A DNA stretch of 64,000 nucleotides from Mycobacterium hubeiense (GCF_002838065.1 NZ_PIZU01000007.1:1-64000); one strand, 5' to 3'; counted from the stretch's first letter, positions 40,917 through 51,947 are shown. Made by a program: numbers and translations. Notes: generated from the sequence alone by a model not told the origin.

Positions 40917-43900
40917 GTGACGATCTATGAGCACGACAGGGTGTCCACCGGGTGGGACGACGGATCAGAACCGACGCACTCCACCCATGCCCTGGTTGAT
41001 CGTCTGAACGCCGGCGAGCCCTATGCCGTCGCCTTCGGCGGACAGGGCAGCGCTTGGCTGGAGACGCTCGAAGAATTGGTGTCCGCCGCCGGGATCGAAG
41101 CCGAGCTGGCCACGCTGGCCGGAGAAGCCGAATTGCTGCTCGAGCCGGTGGCCAGGGAACTGGTCGTGGTCCGGCCCATCGGCTTCGAGCCGCTGCAGTG
41201 GGTGCGCGCGCTGGCCGCCGAGGAGCCGGTGCCCACCGCCAAGCAGCTGACGTCGGCGGCCGTTTCGGTGCCCGGCGTCCTGTTGACCCAGATCGCCGCC
41301 ATCCGGGCGCTGGCCCGCCAGGGCATGGATCTGGTCGCCAAGCCGCCCGTGGCCGTCGCAGGGCACTCCCAGGGCGTACTCGGGGTCGAGGCGCTGGCCG
41401 CCGCCGGAGCCAAGGACGTCGAGCTGCTGGCGCTCGCGCAATTGATCGGCGCCGCGGGCACGCTGGTGGCTCGCCGCCGCGGGATCACCGTGCTGGGCGA
41501 CCGCCCGCCGATGGTGTCGGTCAGCAACGCCGATCCAGAGCGCATCTACGAGCTTCTGGAGGAATTCTCCCAAGACGTGCGCACGGTGCTGCCGCCCGTG
41601 CTGTCGATCCGCAACGGCCGCCGCTCCGTCGTCATTACCGGCACCCCCGAGCAGCTGTCCCGGTTCGAGCTGTACTGCCAGCAGATCTCGGAGAAGGAAG
41701 AAGCCGAGCGCAAGAACAAGATCCGCGGCGGCGCGGTGTTCAGCCCGGTCTTCGAACCGGTGCAGGTCGAGGTCGGCTTCCATTCGCCGCGGCTGTCCGA
41801 CGGCGTCGACATCGTCGGCCACTGGGCAGAGGCGGTCGGCCTGGACGTCGAGCTGGCGCGCGAGATGACCGAGGCCATCCTGGTGCGCCAGGTGGACTGG
41901 GTGGACGAGATCACCGAACTGCACGAGGCCGGCGCCCGCTGGATCCTCGACCTGGGACCCGGCGACATCCTGACGCGGCTCACCGCGCCGGTCATCCGCG
42001 GCCTCGGCGTCGGCATCGTCCCGGCCGCCACCCGCGGCGGGCAGCGCAACCTGTTCACCGTCGGCGCGGTGCCAGAGGTGGCCCGGCCGTGGTCCAGTTA
42101 CACCCCGACCACGGTGCGGCTGCCCGACGGCTCGATCAAGCTGTCCACCAGGTTCACTCGCCTCACCGGTCGCTCACCGATCCTGCTGGCGGGCATGACG
42201 CCGACCACCGTCGACGCCAAGATCGTCGCGGCCGCGGCAAACGCCGGGCACTGGGCTGAGCTCGCCGGCGGCGGCCAGGTCACCGAACCGATCTTCAATA
42301 ACCGCATCGAGGAACTGACCAAGCTTCTCGAACCGGGCCGCGCGATCCAGTTCAACACACTGTTCCTCGACCCGTACCTGTGGAAGCTGCAGGTCGGCGG
42401 AAAACGCTTGGTGCAGAAGGCCCGTCAGTCCGGCGCGCCGATCGACGGCGTGGTCATCAGCGCCGGCATCCCCGACCTCGAAGAGGCCGTCGAGATCATC
42501 GACGAGCTCAACAACGTCGGCATCAGCCACGTCGTGTTCAAGCCCGGCACCGTCGAACAGATCCGCTCGGTCATCCGCATCGCCGCCGAGGTGCCCACCA
42601 AGCCGGTGATCGTGCACATCGAGGGCGGCCGCGCCGGTGGCCACCACTCCTGGGAAGACCTCGACGACTTGCTGCTGGCCACCTACTCCGAGCTGCGGTC
42701 GCGGTCCAACATCACCATCTGCGTTGGCGGCGGCATCGGCACCCCGGAGCGGGCCGCCGAATACCTGACCGGTCGCTGGGCGGCCGCGCACGGTTACCCG
42801 CTGATGCCGATCGACGGCATCCTCGTCGGCACCGCCGCGATGGCCACGCTCGAGTCCACCACCTCGCCGCAGGTGAAGCGGATGCTGGTGGAGACCAGCG
42901 GCACCGACCACTGGATCAGCGCCGGAAAAGCCCAGGGCGGCATGGCATCCAGCCGCAGCCAGCTCGGCGCCGACATCCACGAGATCGACAACTCCGCTTC
43001 CCGCTGCGGCCGGCTGCTCGACGAAGTCGCCGGTGACGCGGAGGCGGTCGCCGCACGGCGCGACGAGATCATCGCCGCGATGGCCAAGACGGCCAAGCCG
43101 TACTTCGGCGACGTCGAGGAGATGACCTACCTGCAGTGGCTGCGGCGCTACGTCGAACTGGCCATCGGGGACGGCACGTCGACAGCCGATACCGCGTCCC
43201 CGGGTAGCCCGTGGCTGGCCGACACGTGGCGCGACCGGTTCGAGCAGATGCTCAAGCGTGCCGAGGCGCGCCTGCATCCCAAGGACTTCGGCCCCATCGA
43301 AACCCTTTTCGCCGACGCGGATCTGCTCGAGCGGCCGGACGAGGCGATCGCCGCGCTGCTGGCCCGCTACCCGGACGCCGAAACCGTCCAGCTGCACCCG
43401 GCCGACGTGCCGTTCTTCATCGAGCTGTGCAAGACGCTGGGCAAGCCGGTCAACTTCGTGCCGGTCATCGACAAGGACGTCCGCCGCTGGTGGCGCAGTG
43501 ACTCGCTGTGGCAGGCCCACGACGCGCGCTACGACGCCGATGCGGTGTGCATCATCCCGGGCACCCAGGCGGTGGCCGGCATCACCCGCCTCGACGAGCC
43601 CGTCGGCGAGCTGCTGGACCGCTTCGAGCAGGCCGCGGTCGACCAGGTGCTGGCCGCCAACGGCGAGCCGCAGCCGGTGTTCTCGCGCCGCCAGGGCCGC
43701 ACCGATGTGACCGGTCCGCTGGCCGTGGTGCTCGATGCCCCCGACGTGTTGTGGGCCGGGCGCACCGCCACCAACCCGGTGCACCGCATCGCCGAGCCGG
43801 GCGACTGGCAGGTCAACGAAAACCGTCCGGAGGGCAAGAGCGAAGCGACTCGGGAATTCACCAGGGCCACACACGCTTCCACGGGTGCACGGCTGGAGGT

Positions 43901-46900
43901 CGCCGACGATTCACACGTCGTGCTGTCCGTCCCGCTGTCGGGCACCTGGATCGAGATCCGCTTCACCCTCACCGACGTGATCCGCAGCGGCGGCGCGCCG
44001 GTGGTGTCGGTCGAGGACGCCTCGGCCGCGATGCGCGCCGTGCTGGCGATCGCCGCCGGGGTCGATGGTCCCGATGCTCTTCCGGCGGTGCATGACGGCA
44101 CCGCGACCGTGACAGTGCCGTGGGATCCCGAGCAGGTCGCCGACCACACCGGCGTCACCGCGACGTTCGGTGCGCCGCTGGCGCCGACGCTGTCGGTGGT
44201 CCCCGACGCGCTGGTCGGTCGCTGCTGGCCCGCGGTGTTCGCCGCCATCGGCTCGGCGGTCACCGACACCGGCTTCCCGGTCGTGGAGGGCCTGCTGAGC
44301 CTGGTGCACCTCGACCATGCCGCGCATCTGCTGGCCAAGCTACCGACCGAGCCTGCCGAATTGACTGTCGCGGCAACGGCTTCGGTCGCGACCGACACCG
44401 AGGTGGGCCGCGTCGTGCCCGTTTCGGTGACTGTCTCGGCTGCCGACGGCACCGTGCTGGCTCGGCTGGAGGAGCGCTTCGCGATCCGCGGCCGGACCGG
44501 CGAGGCGGAGCTGACGGACCCGGTGCGGGCCGGCGGCGCGATCTCCGACAACGCCACCGAGACCCCGCGTCGTCGTCGTCGCGACGTCACCGTCGGCGCT
44601 CCCGTCGACATGCGGCCGTTCGCGGTGGTCTCCGGTGACCACAACCCGATCCACACCGACCGCGCCGCCGCCCTGTTGGCGGGGCTGCAGTCGCCCATTG
44701 TGCACGGGATGTGGCTGTCGGCGGCGGCGCAGCACGTCGTCACCGCCACCGACGGCCGGGCCGTTCCGCCTGCTCGGCTGGTCGGCTGGACCGCGCGGTT
44801 CCTGGGCATGGTGCTGCCCGGTGACGAGATCGAATTCCGCGTCGATCGCGTCGGAATCGACGTCGGCGCAGAGGTTTTAGAGATCAGCGCCAAGGTCGGC
44901 AGCGACCTCGTCATGTCGGCGACCGCTCGGCTGGCCGCGCCCAAGACCGTCTACGCGTTCCCAGGCCAGGGCATCCAGCACAAGGGCATGGGCATGGAGG
45001 TGCGCGCCCGGTCCAAAGCCGCCCGCAAGGTGTGGGACTCCGCGGACAAGTTCACCCGCGAAACCCTGGGCTTCTCGGTGCTGCACGTGGTGCGCGACAA
45101 CCCGACCAGCCTGATCGCGGCGGGCGTGCATTATCAACACCCCGAAGGCGTGCTGTACCTGACGCAGTTCACTCAGGTCGCGATGGCGACGGTGGCGGCG
45201 GCGCAGGTCGCCGAGATGCGTGAGCAGGGCGCTTTCGTCGAGGGAGCCATCGCGTGCGGGCACTCCGTCGGCGAGTACACCGCGCTGGCCTGCGTGTCCG
45301 GGGTGTACGAGCTGGAGGCGCTGCTGGAGGTGGTGTTCCACCGCGGCAGCAAGATGCACGACATCGTGCCGCGCGACGAGCTCGGCCGGTCCAACTACAG
45401 GCTGGCGGCGATCCGGCCGTCACAGATTGACTTGGCGGACAAGGACGTTCCGGGGTTCATCGACGAAATCTCCAAGCGCACCGGGGAATTCCTCGAGATC
45501 GTCAACTTCAACCTGCGTGGCTCGCAGTACGCCATCGCGGGCACCGTCGCCGGCCTGGAGGCGTTGGAGGAAGAGGTCGAGAAACGCCGCGAGATCACCG
45601 GCGGGAAGCGGTCGTTCATCCTGGTGCCCGGCATCGATGTGCCGTTCCACTCGTCGGTGCTGCGGGTCGGCGTCGCCGACTTCCGCCGCTCGCTGGAGCG
45701 CGTCATGCCGCGCGACAAGGATCCCGAGCTGATCATCGGCCGCTACATCCCCAACCTGGTGCCCAAGCCGTTCAGCCTGGATCGCGAATTCATTCAGGAG
45801 ATCCGCGATCTGGTGCCGGCCGAGCCACTCGACGAGATCCTCGCCGACTACGACACCTGGCGGAACGAGAAGCCGCGCGAGCTGTGCCGCAAGATCGTCA
45901 TCGAATTGCTGGCCTGGCAGTTCGCCAGCCCGGTGCGCTGGATCGAGACGCAGGACCTGCTGTTCATCGAGGAGGCCGCGGGCGGACTCGGCGTGGAGCG
46001 GTTCGTCGAGATCGGCGTGAAGTCCGCGCCGACTGTGGCGGGCCTGGCATCCAACACGCTCAAGCTGCCCGAATACTCGCACAGCACAGTGGAAGTGCTG
46101 AATTCTGAGCGCGACGCGGCGGTGCTGTTCGCCACCGACACCGATCCGGAACCCGAACCGGAGGAAGCCGAGGAGGCACCCGTCGAGGCCGCTGAGGCCA
46201 CCGTCGACGCCGCACCTGCCGCCCCGGCGGCACCCGCGTCCGCGCCCGGTGCGCCCCGCCCCGACGACCTCACCTTCGACGCCAGCGATGCCACCATGGC
46301 GCTCATCGCGCTGTCGGCGAAGATGCGGATGGATCAGATCGAGGCGCTCGATTCGATCGAGTCGATCACCGACGGCGCGTCCTCGCGCCGCAATCAGTTG
46401 CTGGTCGACCTGGGTTCCGAGCTGAACCTCGGCGCCATCGACGGCGCGGCCGAGGCGGATCTGGGCGCGTTGAAGGGTCAGGTCACCAAGCTGGCCCGGA
46501 CCTACAAGCCGTTCGGCCCAGTGCTTTCCGATGCGATCAACGATCAGCTGCGTACCGTGCTCGGCCCGTCCGGCAAGCGCCCGGCCTACATCGCCGAGCG
46601 GGTCCGCAAGACGTGGGAGCTCGGCGAGGGCTGGGTCAAGCATGTGACCGTCGAGATGGCGCTGGGCACTCGCGAGGGCAGCAGCGTGCGTGGCGGCAAC
46701 CTCGGCGGCTTGCACGAGGGTGCGCTGGCCGACGCCGCCACCGTCGACAAGGTCATCGACGCGGCGGTCGCCGCGGTGGGCGCACGTCACGGCGTGGCGG
46801 TCTCGCTGCCGTCGGCCGGCGGCGCTGGTGGCGGTGTGGTGGATTCGGCCGCACTCGGTGAGTTCGCCGAAAAGGTCACCGGCCGTGACGGTGTGCTGGC

Positions 46901-49900
46901 CTCGGCGGCCCGCCTGGTGCTCGGCCAGCTCGGTCTCGACGATGCGGTCACCACACCGGAGACCGCGACCGACGCGGAGCTCATCGACCTGGTCACCGCC
47001 GAACTCGGTTCGGACTGGCCGCGTTTGGTCGCTCCGGCATTCGATGCGCGCAAGGCCGTGGTGTTCGACGACCGTTGGGCCAGCGCCCGTGAGGACCTGG
47101 TCAAGATCTGGCTGGCCGACGACGACGAGATCGACGCCGACTGGCCGCGGCTGTCCGAGCGCTTCGAGGGCGCCGGCCATGTCGTTGCCACCCAAGCCAA
47201 TTGGTGGCAGGGCAAGGCACTGGCGTCCGGGCGCACCATCCATGCGTCGCTGTATGGACGCATTGCCGCGGGTGCGGAGAACCCGGGCAATGGGCGCTAC
47301 AGCGACGAGGTCGCGGTGGTGACCGGCGCCTCAAAGGGGTCGATCGCGTCTGCGGTGGTGGCCAAGCTGCTCGACGGCGGAGCAACCGTCATCGCGACCA
47401 CGTCGCGCCTGGACGACGACCGGCTGGAGTTCTACAAGACCCTCTACCGGGAGAACGCTCGTTTCGACGCGACCCTGTGGGTGGTGCCCGCCAACATGGC
47501 GTCGTACTCCGACATCGACGCGCTCGTCCAGTGGATCGGCACCGAGCAGACGGAAAGCCTTGGCCCGCAGTCGATTCACATCAAGGACGCGCAAACCCCG
47601 ACGCTGCTGTTCCCGTTCGCCGCACCGCGGGTGGGCGGCGACATGTCGGAGGCGGGTGCACGCGCCGAGATGGAGATGAAGGTCCTGCTGTGGGCCGTCG
47701 AGCGGCTGATCGGCGGGCTGTCGTCGATCGGCGCCGAGCGCGATATCGCCTCCCGGCTGCATGTGGTGCTGCCCGGTTCGCCCAACCGCGGCATGTTCGG
47801 CGGCGACGGCGCCTACGGCGAGTCGAAGTCGGCGCTGGACGCCGTGGTGACGCGCTGGAGCGCGGAATCGTCGTGGGCGCAACGTGTCAGCCTGGCGCAT
47901 GCGCTGATCGGCTGGACCAAGGGCACCGGTCTGATGGGTCGCAACGACGTCATCGTCGACGCCGTCGAAGAGGCCGGAGTGCGCACCTACACCACCGACG
48001 AGATGGCCGCGATGCTGCTCGAACTGTGCGACATCGAGTCCAAGGTGGCCGCCGCACGTGAGCCCCTCAAGGCCGATCTGACCGGCGGGCTCGGCGATGT
48101 CAAGCTAGACATGGCCGAGCTGGCCGCCAAGGCCCGCGAGGAAATGTCTGCTGCCGCTTCCGAAGACGATGACGACGCGGAGGGCGCCATTCTGGCACTG
48201 CCGTCACCGCCGCGCGGCTACACGCCCGCGCCGGCGCCCGAATGGGCCGACCTCGACGTCGATCCGGCGGACCTGGTGGTCATCGTCGGCGGCGCCGAAC
48301 TGGGCCCGTACGGCTCGTCGCGCACCCGGTTCGAGATGGAGGTCGACAACGAACTCTCCGCGGCGGGCGTGCTGGAGCTAGCGTGGACGACCGGCCTGGT
48401 GAAGTGGGAGGACGATCCCAAACCCGGCTGGTATGACACCGAAACCGGTGAACTGGTGCCCGAAGAGGAGATCGTCGAGCGCTACCACGACGAGGTTGTG
48501 CGGCGCTGTGGTATTCGAGAATTCGTCGACGACGGTGCCATCGATCCCGATCACGCCTCCCCGCTGCTGGTGTCGGTGTTCCTGGACAAGGACTTCTCGT
48601 TCGTGGTGTCCAGTGAGGCCGACGCCCGGGCGTTTGTCGAATTCGATCCGGAGCACACCGTCGCACGCCCGGTGCCCGATTCGTCGGACTGGCAGGTGAT
48701 CCGCAAGGCGGGCACCGAGATTCGGGTGCCGCGCAAGACGAAGCTGTCGCGCACGGTCGGGGCGCAGATCCCGACCGGATTCGATCCGACGGTGTGGGGC
48801 ATCACGCCCGACATGGCGAATTCGATTGACCGCGTGGCGTTGTGGAACATCGTCGCGACCGTGGACGCCTTCCTGTCGGCCGGATTCACGCCGACCGAGC
48901 TGATGCGCTGGGTGCACCCGAGCCTGGTGGCCAGCACCCAGGGCACCGGTATGGGCGGCATGACGTCGATGCAGACCATGTACCACGGCAACCTGCTCGG
49001 CCGAGCCAAGCCGAACGACATCCTGCAGGAGGTGCTGCCGAACGTCGTTGCAGCACATGTGATGCAGTCCTATGTCGGCGGCTACGGCGCGATGATCCAC
49101 CCGGTCGGCGCGTGCGCCACCGCGGCGGTGTCGGTCGAGGAGGGCGTCGACAAGATCAAACTCGGCAAGGCCGACCTGGTGGTCGCCGGCGGTTTCGACG
49201 ACCTGACGCTGGAGGCCATCATCGGCTTCGGTGACATGGCGGCCACCGCCGACACCGAGATGATGCGGGCCAAGGGCATCAGCGATTCGAAGTTCTCCCG
49301 CGCCAACGACCGTCGTCGACTCGGCTTCGTCGAGGCCCAGGGCGGCGGCACCATCCTGCTGGCCCGCGGCGACCTGGCACTCAAGATGGGTCTGCCTGTG
49401 CTTGCGGTGGTGGGCTATGCGCAGAGCTTCGCCGACGGTGTGCACACCTCGATCCCCGCTCCGGGGCTCGGCGCGCTGGGCGCCGGTCGCGGCGGCAAGG
49501 ATTCGGTGCTGGCGCGCTCGCTGGCGAAGCTGGGCGTGGGTGCCGACGACATCGCGGTGATCTCCAAGCACGACACCTCGACGCTGGCCAACGACCCCAA
49601 CGAGACCGAGCTGCACGAGCGGCTGGCCGACTCGATGGGCCGCGCACCCGGCAACCCGCTGTTCATCGTCAGCCAGAAGACGCTGACCGGGCACGCCAAG
49701 GGCGGCGCCGCGGTGTTCCAGATGATGGGTCTGTGCCAGATCCTGCGCGACGGCGTCATCCCGCCGAACCGCAGCCTGGACTGCGTCGACGACGAGTTGG
49801 CCACCTCCGGCCATTTCGTCTGGCCGCGCGAGACCCTGCGTATGGGCGACAAATTCCCGCTCAAGGCCGGTCTGGTGACCAGCCTCGGGTTCGGGCACGT

Positions 49901-50165
49901 GTCGGGTCTGATCGCACTGGTGCATCCGCAGGCGTTCTTGGCGGCGCTGTCGCCCGAGCAGCGCGAGGCCTACAAGCAGCGCGCCGACGCGCGGGTGCTG
50001 GCCGGCCAGCGCAGGCTGGCGTCGGCGATCGCCGGCGGCCCGCCGATGTACGAGCGGCCGGCCGACCGTCGCTTCGACCACGACGTGCCGGAGAAGCGGC
50101 AGGAGGCGGCGATGCTGCTGGATCCCGCGGCCCGGCTGGGCGATGGCGATGTGTACGTGCGCTAG
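40917..50165 (+). CDS. fas: type I fatty acid synthase (FAS-I)
   Basis: This 3082-residue multifunctional enzyme makes the C16-C26 acyl-CoAs that prime mycolic acid synthesis. Domain order by motif follows the fungal/mycobacterial plan: acetyltransferase (GHSQG, S151), enoyl reductase (about 430-720, with GGRAGGHHSWED), MaoC-type dehydratase (GDHNPIHTDRA near 1240), malonyl/palmitoyl transferase (GHSVGEYTAL, S1450) and ACP. The ACP phosphopantetheine serine is probably in GASSRRNQ near S1822, by alignment to the yeast GKS motif. Ketoreductase (VVTGASKGSIASAVV near 2135) and ketosynthase (VGACATAA, C2733; ISKHDTST and LTGHAKGG histidines) complete it. An Ala/Pro/Glu-rich linker at about 1740-1785 precedes the ACP. 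GTG start, with AGGGAGA upstream. acpS follows after 9 nt. Confidence 0.98.
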   Translation: MTIYEHDRVSTGWDDGSEPTHSTHALVDRLNAGEPYAVAFGGQGSAWLETLEELVSAAGIEAELATLAGEAELLLEPVARELVVVRPIGFEPLQWVRALAAEEPVPTAKQLTSAAVSVPGVLLTQIAAIRALARQGMDLVAKPPVAVAGHSQGVLGVEALAAAGAKDVELLALAQLIGAAGTLVARRRGITVLGDRPPMVSVSNADPERIYELLEEFSQDVRTVLPPVLSIRNGRRSVVITGTPEQLSRFELYCQQISEKEEAERKNKIRGGAVFSPVFEPVQVEVGFHSPRLSDGVDIVGHWAEAVGLDVELAREMTEAILVRQVDWVDEITELHEAGARWILDLGPGDILTRLTAPVIRGLGVGIVPAATRGGQRNLFTVGAVPEVARPWSSYTPTTVRLPDGSIKLSTRFTRLTGRSPILLAGMTPTTVDAKIVAAAANAGHWAELAGGGQVTEPIFNNRIEELTKLLEPGRAIQFNTLFLDPYLWKLQVGGKRLVQKARQSGAPIDGVVISAGIPDLEEAVEIIDELNNVGISHVVFKPGTVEQIRSVIRIAAEVPTKPVIVHIEGGRAGGHHSWEDLDDLLLATYSELRSRSNITICVGGGIGTPERAAEYLTGRWAAAHGYPLMPIDGILVGTAAMATLESTTSPQVKRMLVETSGTDHWISAGKAQGGMASSRSQLGADIHEIDNSASRCGRLLDEVAGDAEAVAARRDEIIAAMAKTAKPYFGDVEEMTYLQWLRRYVELAIGDGTSTADTASPGSPWLADTWRDRFEQMLKRAEARLHPKDFGPIETLFADADLLERPDEAIAALLARYPDAETVQLHPADVPFFIELCKTLGKPVNFVPVIDKDVRRWWRSDSLWQAHDARYDADAVCIIPGTQAVAGITRLDEPVGELLDRFEQAAVDQVLAANGEPQPVFSRRQGRTDVTGPLAVVLDAPDVLWAGRTATNPVHRIAEPGDWQVNENRPEGKSEATREFTRATHASTGARLEVADDSHVVLSVPLSGTWIEIRFTLTDVIRSGGAPVVSVEDASAAMRAVLAIAAGVDGPDALPAVHDGTATVTVPWDPEQVADHTGVTATFGAPLAPTLSVVPDALVGRCWPAVFAAIGSAVTDTGFPVVEGLLSLVHLDHAAHLLAKLPTEPAELTVAATASVATDTEVGRVVPVSVTVSAADGTVLARLEERFAIRGRTGEAELTDPVRAGGAISDNATETPRRRRRDVTVGAPVDMRPFAVVSGDHNPIHTDRAAALLAGLQSPIVHGMWLSAAAQHVVTATDGRAVPPARLVGWTARFLGMVLPGDEIEFRVDRVGIDVGAEVLEISAKVGSDLVMSATARLAAPKTVYAFPGQGIQHKGMGMEVRARSKAARKVWDSADKFTRETLGFSVLHVVRDNPTSLIAAGVHYQHPEGVLYLTQFTQVAMATVAAAQVAEMREQGAFVEGAIACGHSVGEYTALACVSGVYELEALLEVVFHRGSKMHDIVPRDELGRSNYRLAAIRPSQIDLADKDVPGFIDEISKRTGEFLEIVNFNLRGSQYAIAGTVAGLEALEEEVEKRREITGGKRSFILVPGIDVPFHSSVLRVGVADFRRSLERVMPRDKDPELIIGRYIPNLVPKPFSLDREFIQEIRDLVPAEPLDEILADYDTWRNEKPRELCRKIVIELLAWQFASPVRWIETQDLLFIEEAAGGLGVERFVEIGVKSAPTVAGLASNTLKLPEYSHSTVEVLNSERDAAVLFATDTDPEPEPEEAEEAPVEAAEATVDAAPAAPAAPASAPGAPRPDDLTFDASDATMALIALSAKMRMDQIEALDSIESITDGASSRRNQLLVDLGSELNLGAIDGAAEADLGALKGQVTKLARTYKPFGPVLSDAINDQLRTVLGPSGKRPAYIAERVRKTWELGEGWVKHVTVEMALGTREGSSVRGGNLGGLHEGALADAATVDKVIDAAVAAVGARHGVAVSLPSAGGAGGGVVDSAALGEFAEKVTGRDGVLASAARLVLGQLGLDDAVTTPETATDAELIDLVTAELGSDWPRLVAPAFDARKAVVFDDRWASAREDLVKIWLADDDEIDADWPRLSERFEGAGHVVATQANWWQGKALASGRTIHASLYGRIAAGAENPGNGRYSDEVAVVTGASKGSIASAVVAKLLDGGATVIATTSRLDDDRLEFYKTLYRENARFDATLWVVPANMASYSDIDALVQWIGTEQTESLGPQSIHIKDAQTPTLLFPFAAPRVGGDMSEAGARAEMEMKVLLWAVERLIGGLSSIGAERDIASRLHVVLPGSPNRGMFGGDGAYGESKSALDAVVTRWSAESSWAQRVSLAHALIGWTKGTGLMGRNDVIVDAVEEAGVRTYTTDEMAAMLLELCDIESKVAAAREPLKADLTGGLGDVKLDMAELAAKAREEMSAAASEDDDDAEGAILALPSPPRGYTPAPAPEWADLDVDPADLVVIVGGAELGPYGSSRTRFEMEVDNELSAAGVLELAWTTGLVKWEDDPKPGWYDTETGELVPEEEIVERYHDEVVRRCGIREFVDDGAIDPDHASPLLVSVFLDKDFSFVVSSEADARAFVEFDPEHTVARPVPDSSDWQVIRKAGTEIRVPRKTKLSRTVGAQIPTGFDPTVWGITPDMANSIDRVALWNIVATVDAFLSAGFTPTELMRWVHPSLVASTQGTGMGGMTSMQTMYHGNLLGRAKPNDILQEVLPNVVAAHVMQSYVGGYGAMIHPVGACATAAVSVEEGVDKIKLGKADLVVAGGFDDLTLEAIIGFGDMAATADTEMMRAKGISDSKFSRANDRRRLGFVEAQGGGTILLARGDLALKMGLPVLAVVGYAQSFADGVHTSIPAPGLGALGAGRGGKDSVLARSLAKLGVGADDIAVISKHDTSTLANDPNETELHERLADSMGRAPGNPLFIVSQKTLTGHAKGGAAVFQMMGLCQILRDGVIPPNRSLDCVDDELATSGHFVWPRETLRMGDKFPLKAGLVTSLGFGHVSGLIALVHPQAFLAALSPEQREAYKQRADARVLAGQRRLASAIAGGPPMYERPADRRFDHDVPEKRQEAAMLLDPAARLGDGDVYVR

Positions 50166-50174
50166 CCTGCAGCC

Positions 50175-50567
50175 GTGGCGATAGTCGGAGTGGGAATCGA
50201 CCTGGTGTCGATTCCCGACTTCGCCGAACAGGTCGACCGCCCGGGCACGATGTTCGCCGAGACGTTCACCCCCGGCGAACGCCGCGACGCCGCCGACAAG
50301 AGTTCGTCGGCGGCACGGCACCTGGCCGCCCGCTGGGCCGCCAAGGAGGCGGTGATCAAGGCGTGGTCGGGGTCACGGTTCGCCAAACGGCCCGTGTTGC
50401 CGGAGGACATCCACCGCGACATCGAGGTGGTGACCGACATGTGGGGCCGGCCGAAGGTGCGGCTGTCCGGTGACATCGCCAAGCATCTCAAGGACGTGAC
50501 CATCCACGTGTCGTTGACGCACGAGGCCGACACCGCCGCGGCCGTCGCGATCATCGAGGAGCCGTAG
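50175..50567 (+). CDS. acpS: holo-ACP synthase (4'-phosphopantetheinyl transferase)
   Basis: This 130-residue AcpS transfers phosphopantetheine from CoA to the ACP domain of FAS-I and to other carriers. The Mg-binding motif GVGIDLVSI (D9) is at the N-terminus, the second motif is WAAKEAVIKA near 54-63, and the C-terminal VSLTHE is present. The GTG at 50175 lies 9 nt after the fas stop, so the two form one operon, as in other mycobacteria. No hairpin follows; the next gene starts 45 bp later. Confidence 0.96.
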   Translation: MAIVGVGIDLVSIPDFAEQVDRPGTMFAETFTPGERRDAADKSSSAARHLAARWAAKEAVIKAWSGSRFAKRPVLPEDIHRDIEVVTDMWGRPKVRLSGDIAKHLKDVTIHVSLTHEADTAAAVAIIEEP

Positions 50568-50612
50568 TTTCTGTCTGCTCGCGGCGGAAGGTGACCCGCT
50601 AGCCTCGTCTAC

Positions 50613-51947
50613 ATGAGTGATCTGGTCGAGCGGGTACGCGAAGTGCTGCCGTCGGTGCGGCACGATCTCGAAGAGTTGATCCGCATCCCATCGGTCTGGG
50701 CCGACCCGGCCCGGCGGGCCGACGTGGCGCGTAGTGCCGAGGCGGTGGCAAAGCTCTTGCGAGACGCGGGCTTTCCGGATGTGCAGATCGTCAGCGAAAC
50801 AGGCGCCCCCGCCGTCATCGCCCGCTACCCGGCACCAGCCGGGGCGCCGACGGTGCTGCTCTACGCCCACCACGACGTGCAACCCGAAGGCGAACTGAGC
50901 CATTGGATTTCCCCTCCGTTCGAGCCCAGCGAGCGCAATGGCCGCCTCTACGGGCGCGGTAGCGCCGACGACAAGGCCGGTATCGCAACGCATTTGGCGG
51001 CATTCCGGGCTTTCGACGGCAAGCCGCCGGTCGGCGTGACGGTGTTCGTCGAGGGCGAGGAGGAATCGGGTTCGCCGTCGCTGGGCCGCCTGCTTGCCGC
51101 GCACCGGGACACCCTGGCCGCCGACGTCATCGTGATCGCCGACTCCGACAACTGGAGCACCGAAATCCCGGCGTTGACAGTGTCATTGCGTGGCCTGGCC
51201 GACTGCATCGTGGAAGTCGCGACGCTTGACCACGGCCTGCACTCCGGGCTGTGGGGCGGCGTGGTACCCGACGCGCTGACGGTCCTCGTGCGTCTGTTGG
51301 CCAGCCTGCACGACGACGACGGCAATGTGGCCGTCGCGGGCCTGCACGAGACGCGTGCGGCCGACGTCGACCGCGGGCCCGACTGGGTGCGCAAGGAATC
51401 CGGACTGCTCGACGGAGTATCCGAAATCGGCTCTGGCTCTGTGGTGCAACGGCTTTGGGCCAAACCGGCGATCACCGTCATCGGCATCGACACCACGCCC
51501 ATCGACAAGTCGTCGAACACGCTGATTCCGCGGGCCCGCGCGAAGATCAGCATGCGGGTGGCGCCCGGCGGTGACGCCCGCGACCACCTGGCGGCGCTGA
51601 CGCGCCATCTCGAGCAGCATGCACCGTGGGGCGCGCGGGTCACCGTCACGCCGGGTGACATCGGCCAGCCGTATGCGATCGACGCCAGCGGTCCCGTCTA
51701 CGACGCCGCGCGCTCCGCCTTCCGGCAGGCGTGGGGTAACGACCCCGTCGATATGGGCATGGGCGGATCGATCCCCTTCATCGCCGAGTTCGCGGCGGCG
51801 TTCCCGTCAGCCAAGATTTTGGTGACCGGCGTGGAAGACCCTGGTACACAAGCCCATAGCGTCAACGAGAGCCTGCATCTGGGTGTGCTCGCACGCGCGG
51901 CGACGGCCGAGGCACTCCTGCTACAGAACCTCGCGAACCTGGGTTAG
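50613..51947 (+). CDS. M20 family zinc peptidase/dipeptidase
   Basis: This is a 444-residue M20-type metallopeptidase. Zinc-binding and catalytic motifs are YAHHDVQP (H86/H87 and D88), GRGSADDKAG (bridging D near 120), EGEEESGS (general-base E149 and metal E150), and a distal His in TQAHSVNE. The dimerisation/lid domain lies at about 190-330. Members cleave dipeptides or related amide substrates in the cytoplasm. ATG at 50613. It corresponds in position to Rv2522c. Its stop overlaps the end of the convergent bcp gene by 4 bp. Confidence 0.92.
   Translation: MSDLVERVREVLPSVRHDLEELIRIPSVWADPARRADVARSAEAVAKLLRDAGFPDVQIVSETGAPAVIARYPAPAGAPTVLLYAHHDVQPEGELSHWISPPFEPSERNGRLYGRGSADDKAGIATHLAAFRAFDGKPPVGVTVFVEGEEESGSPSLGRLLAAHRDTLAADVIVIADSDNWSTEIPALTVSLRGLADCIVEVATLDHGLHSGLWGGVVPDALTVLVRLLASLHDDDGNVAVAGLHETRAADVDRGPDWVRKESGLLDGVSEIGSGSVVQRLWAKPAITVIGIDTTPIDKSSNTLIPRARAKISMRVAPGGDARDHLAALTRHLEQHAPWGARVTVTPGDIGQPYAIDASGPVYDAARSAFRQAWGNDPVDMGMGGSIPFIAEFAAAFPSAKILVTGVEDPGTQAHSVNESLHLGVLARAATAEALLLQNLANLG

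Noticed and set aside
42174..43874. Long minus-strand open frame (566 codons) opposite fas, and similar ones at 45420-47243 and 48378-50321
   Set aside because: They are the antisense shadow of the fas reading frame in GC-rich DNA: the proteins are Arg/Gly/His-rich, without family motifs or ribosome binding sites.
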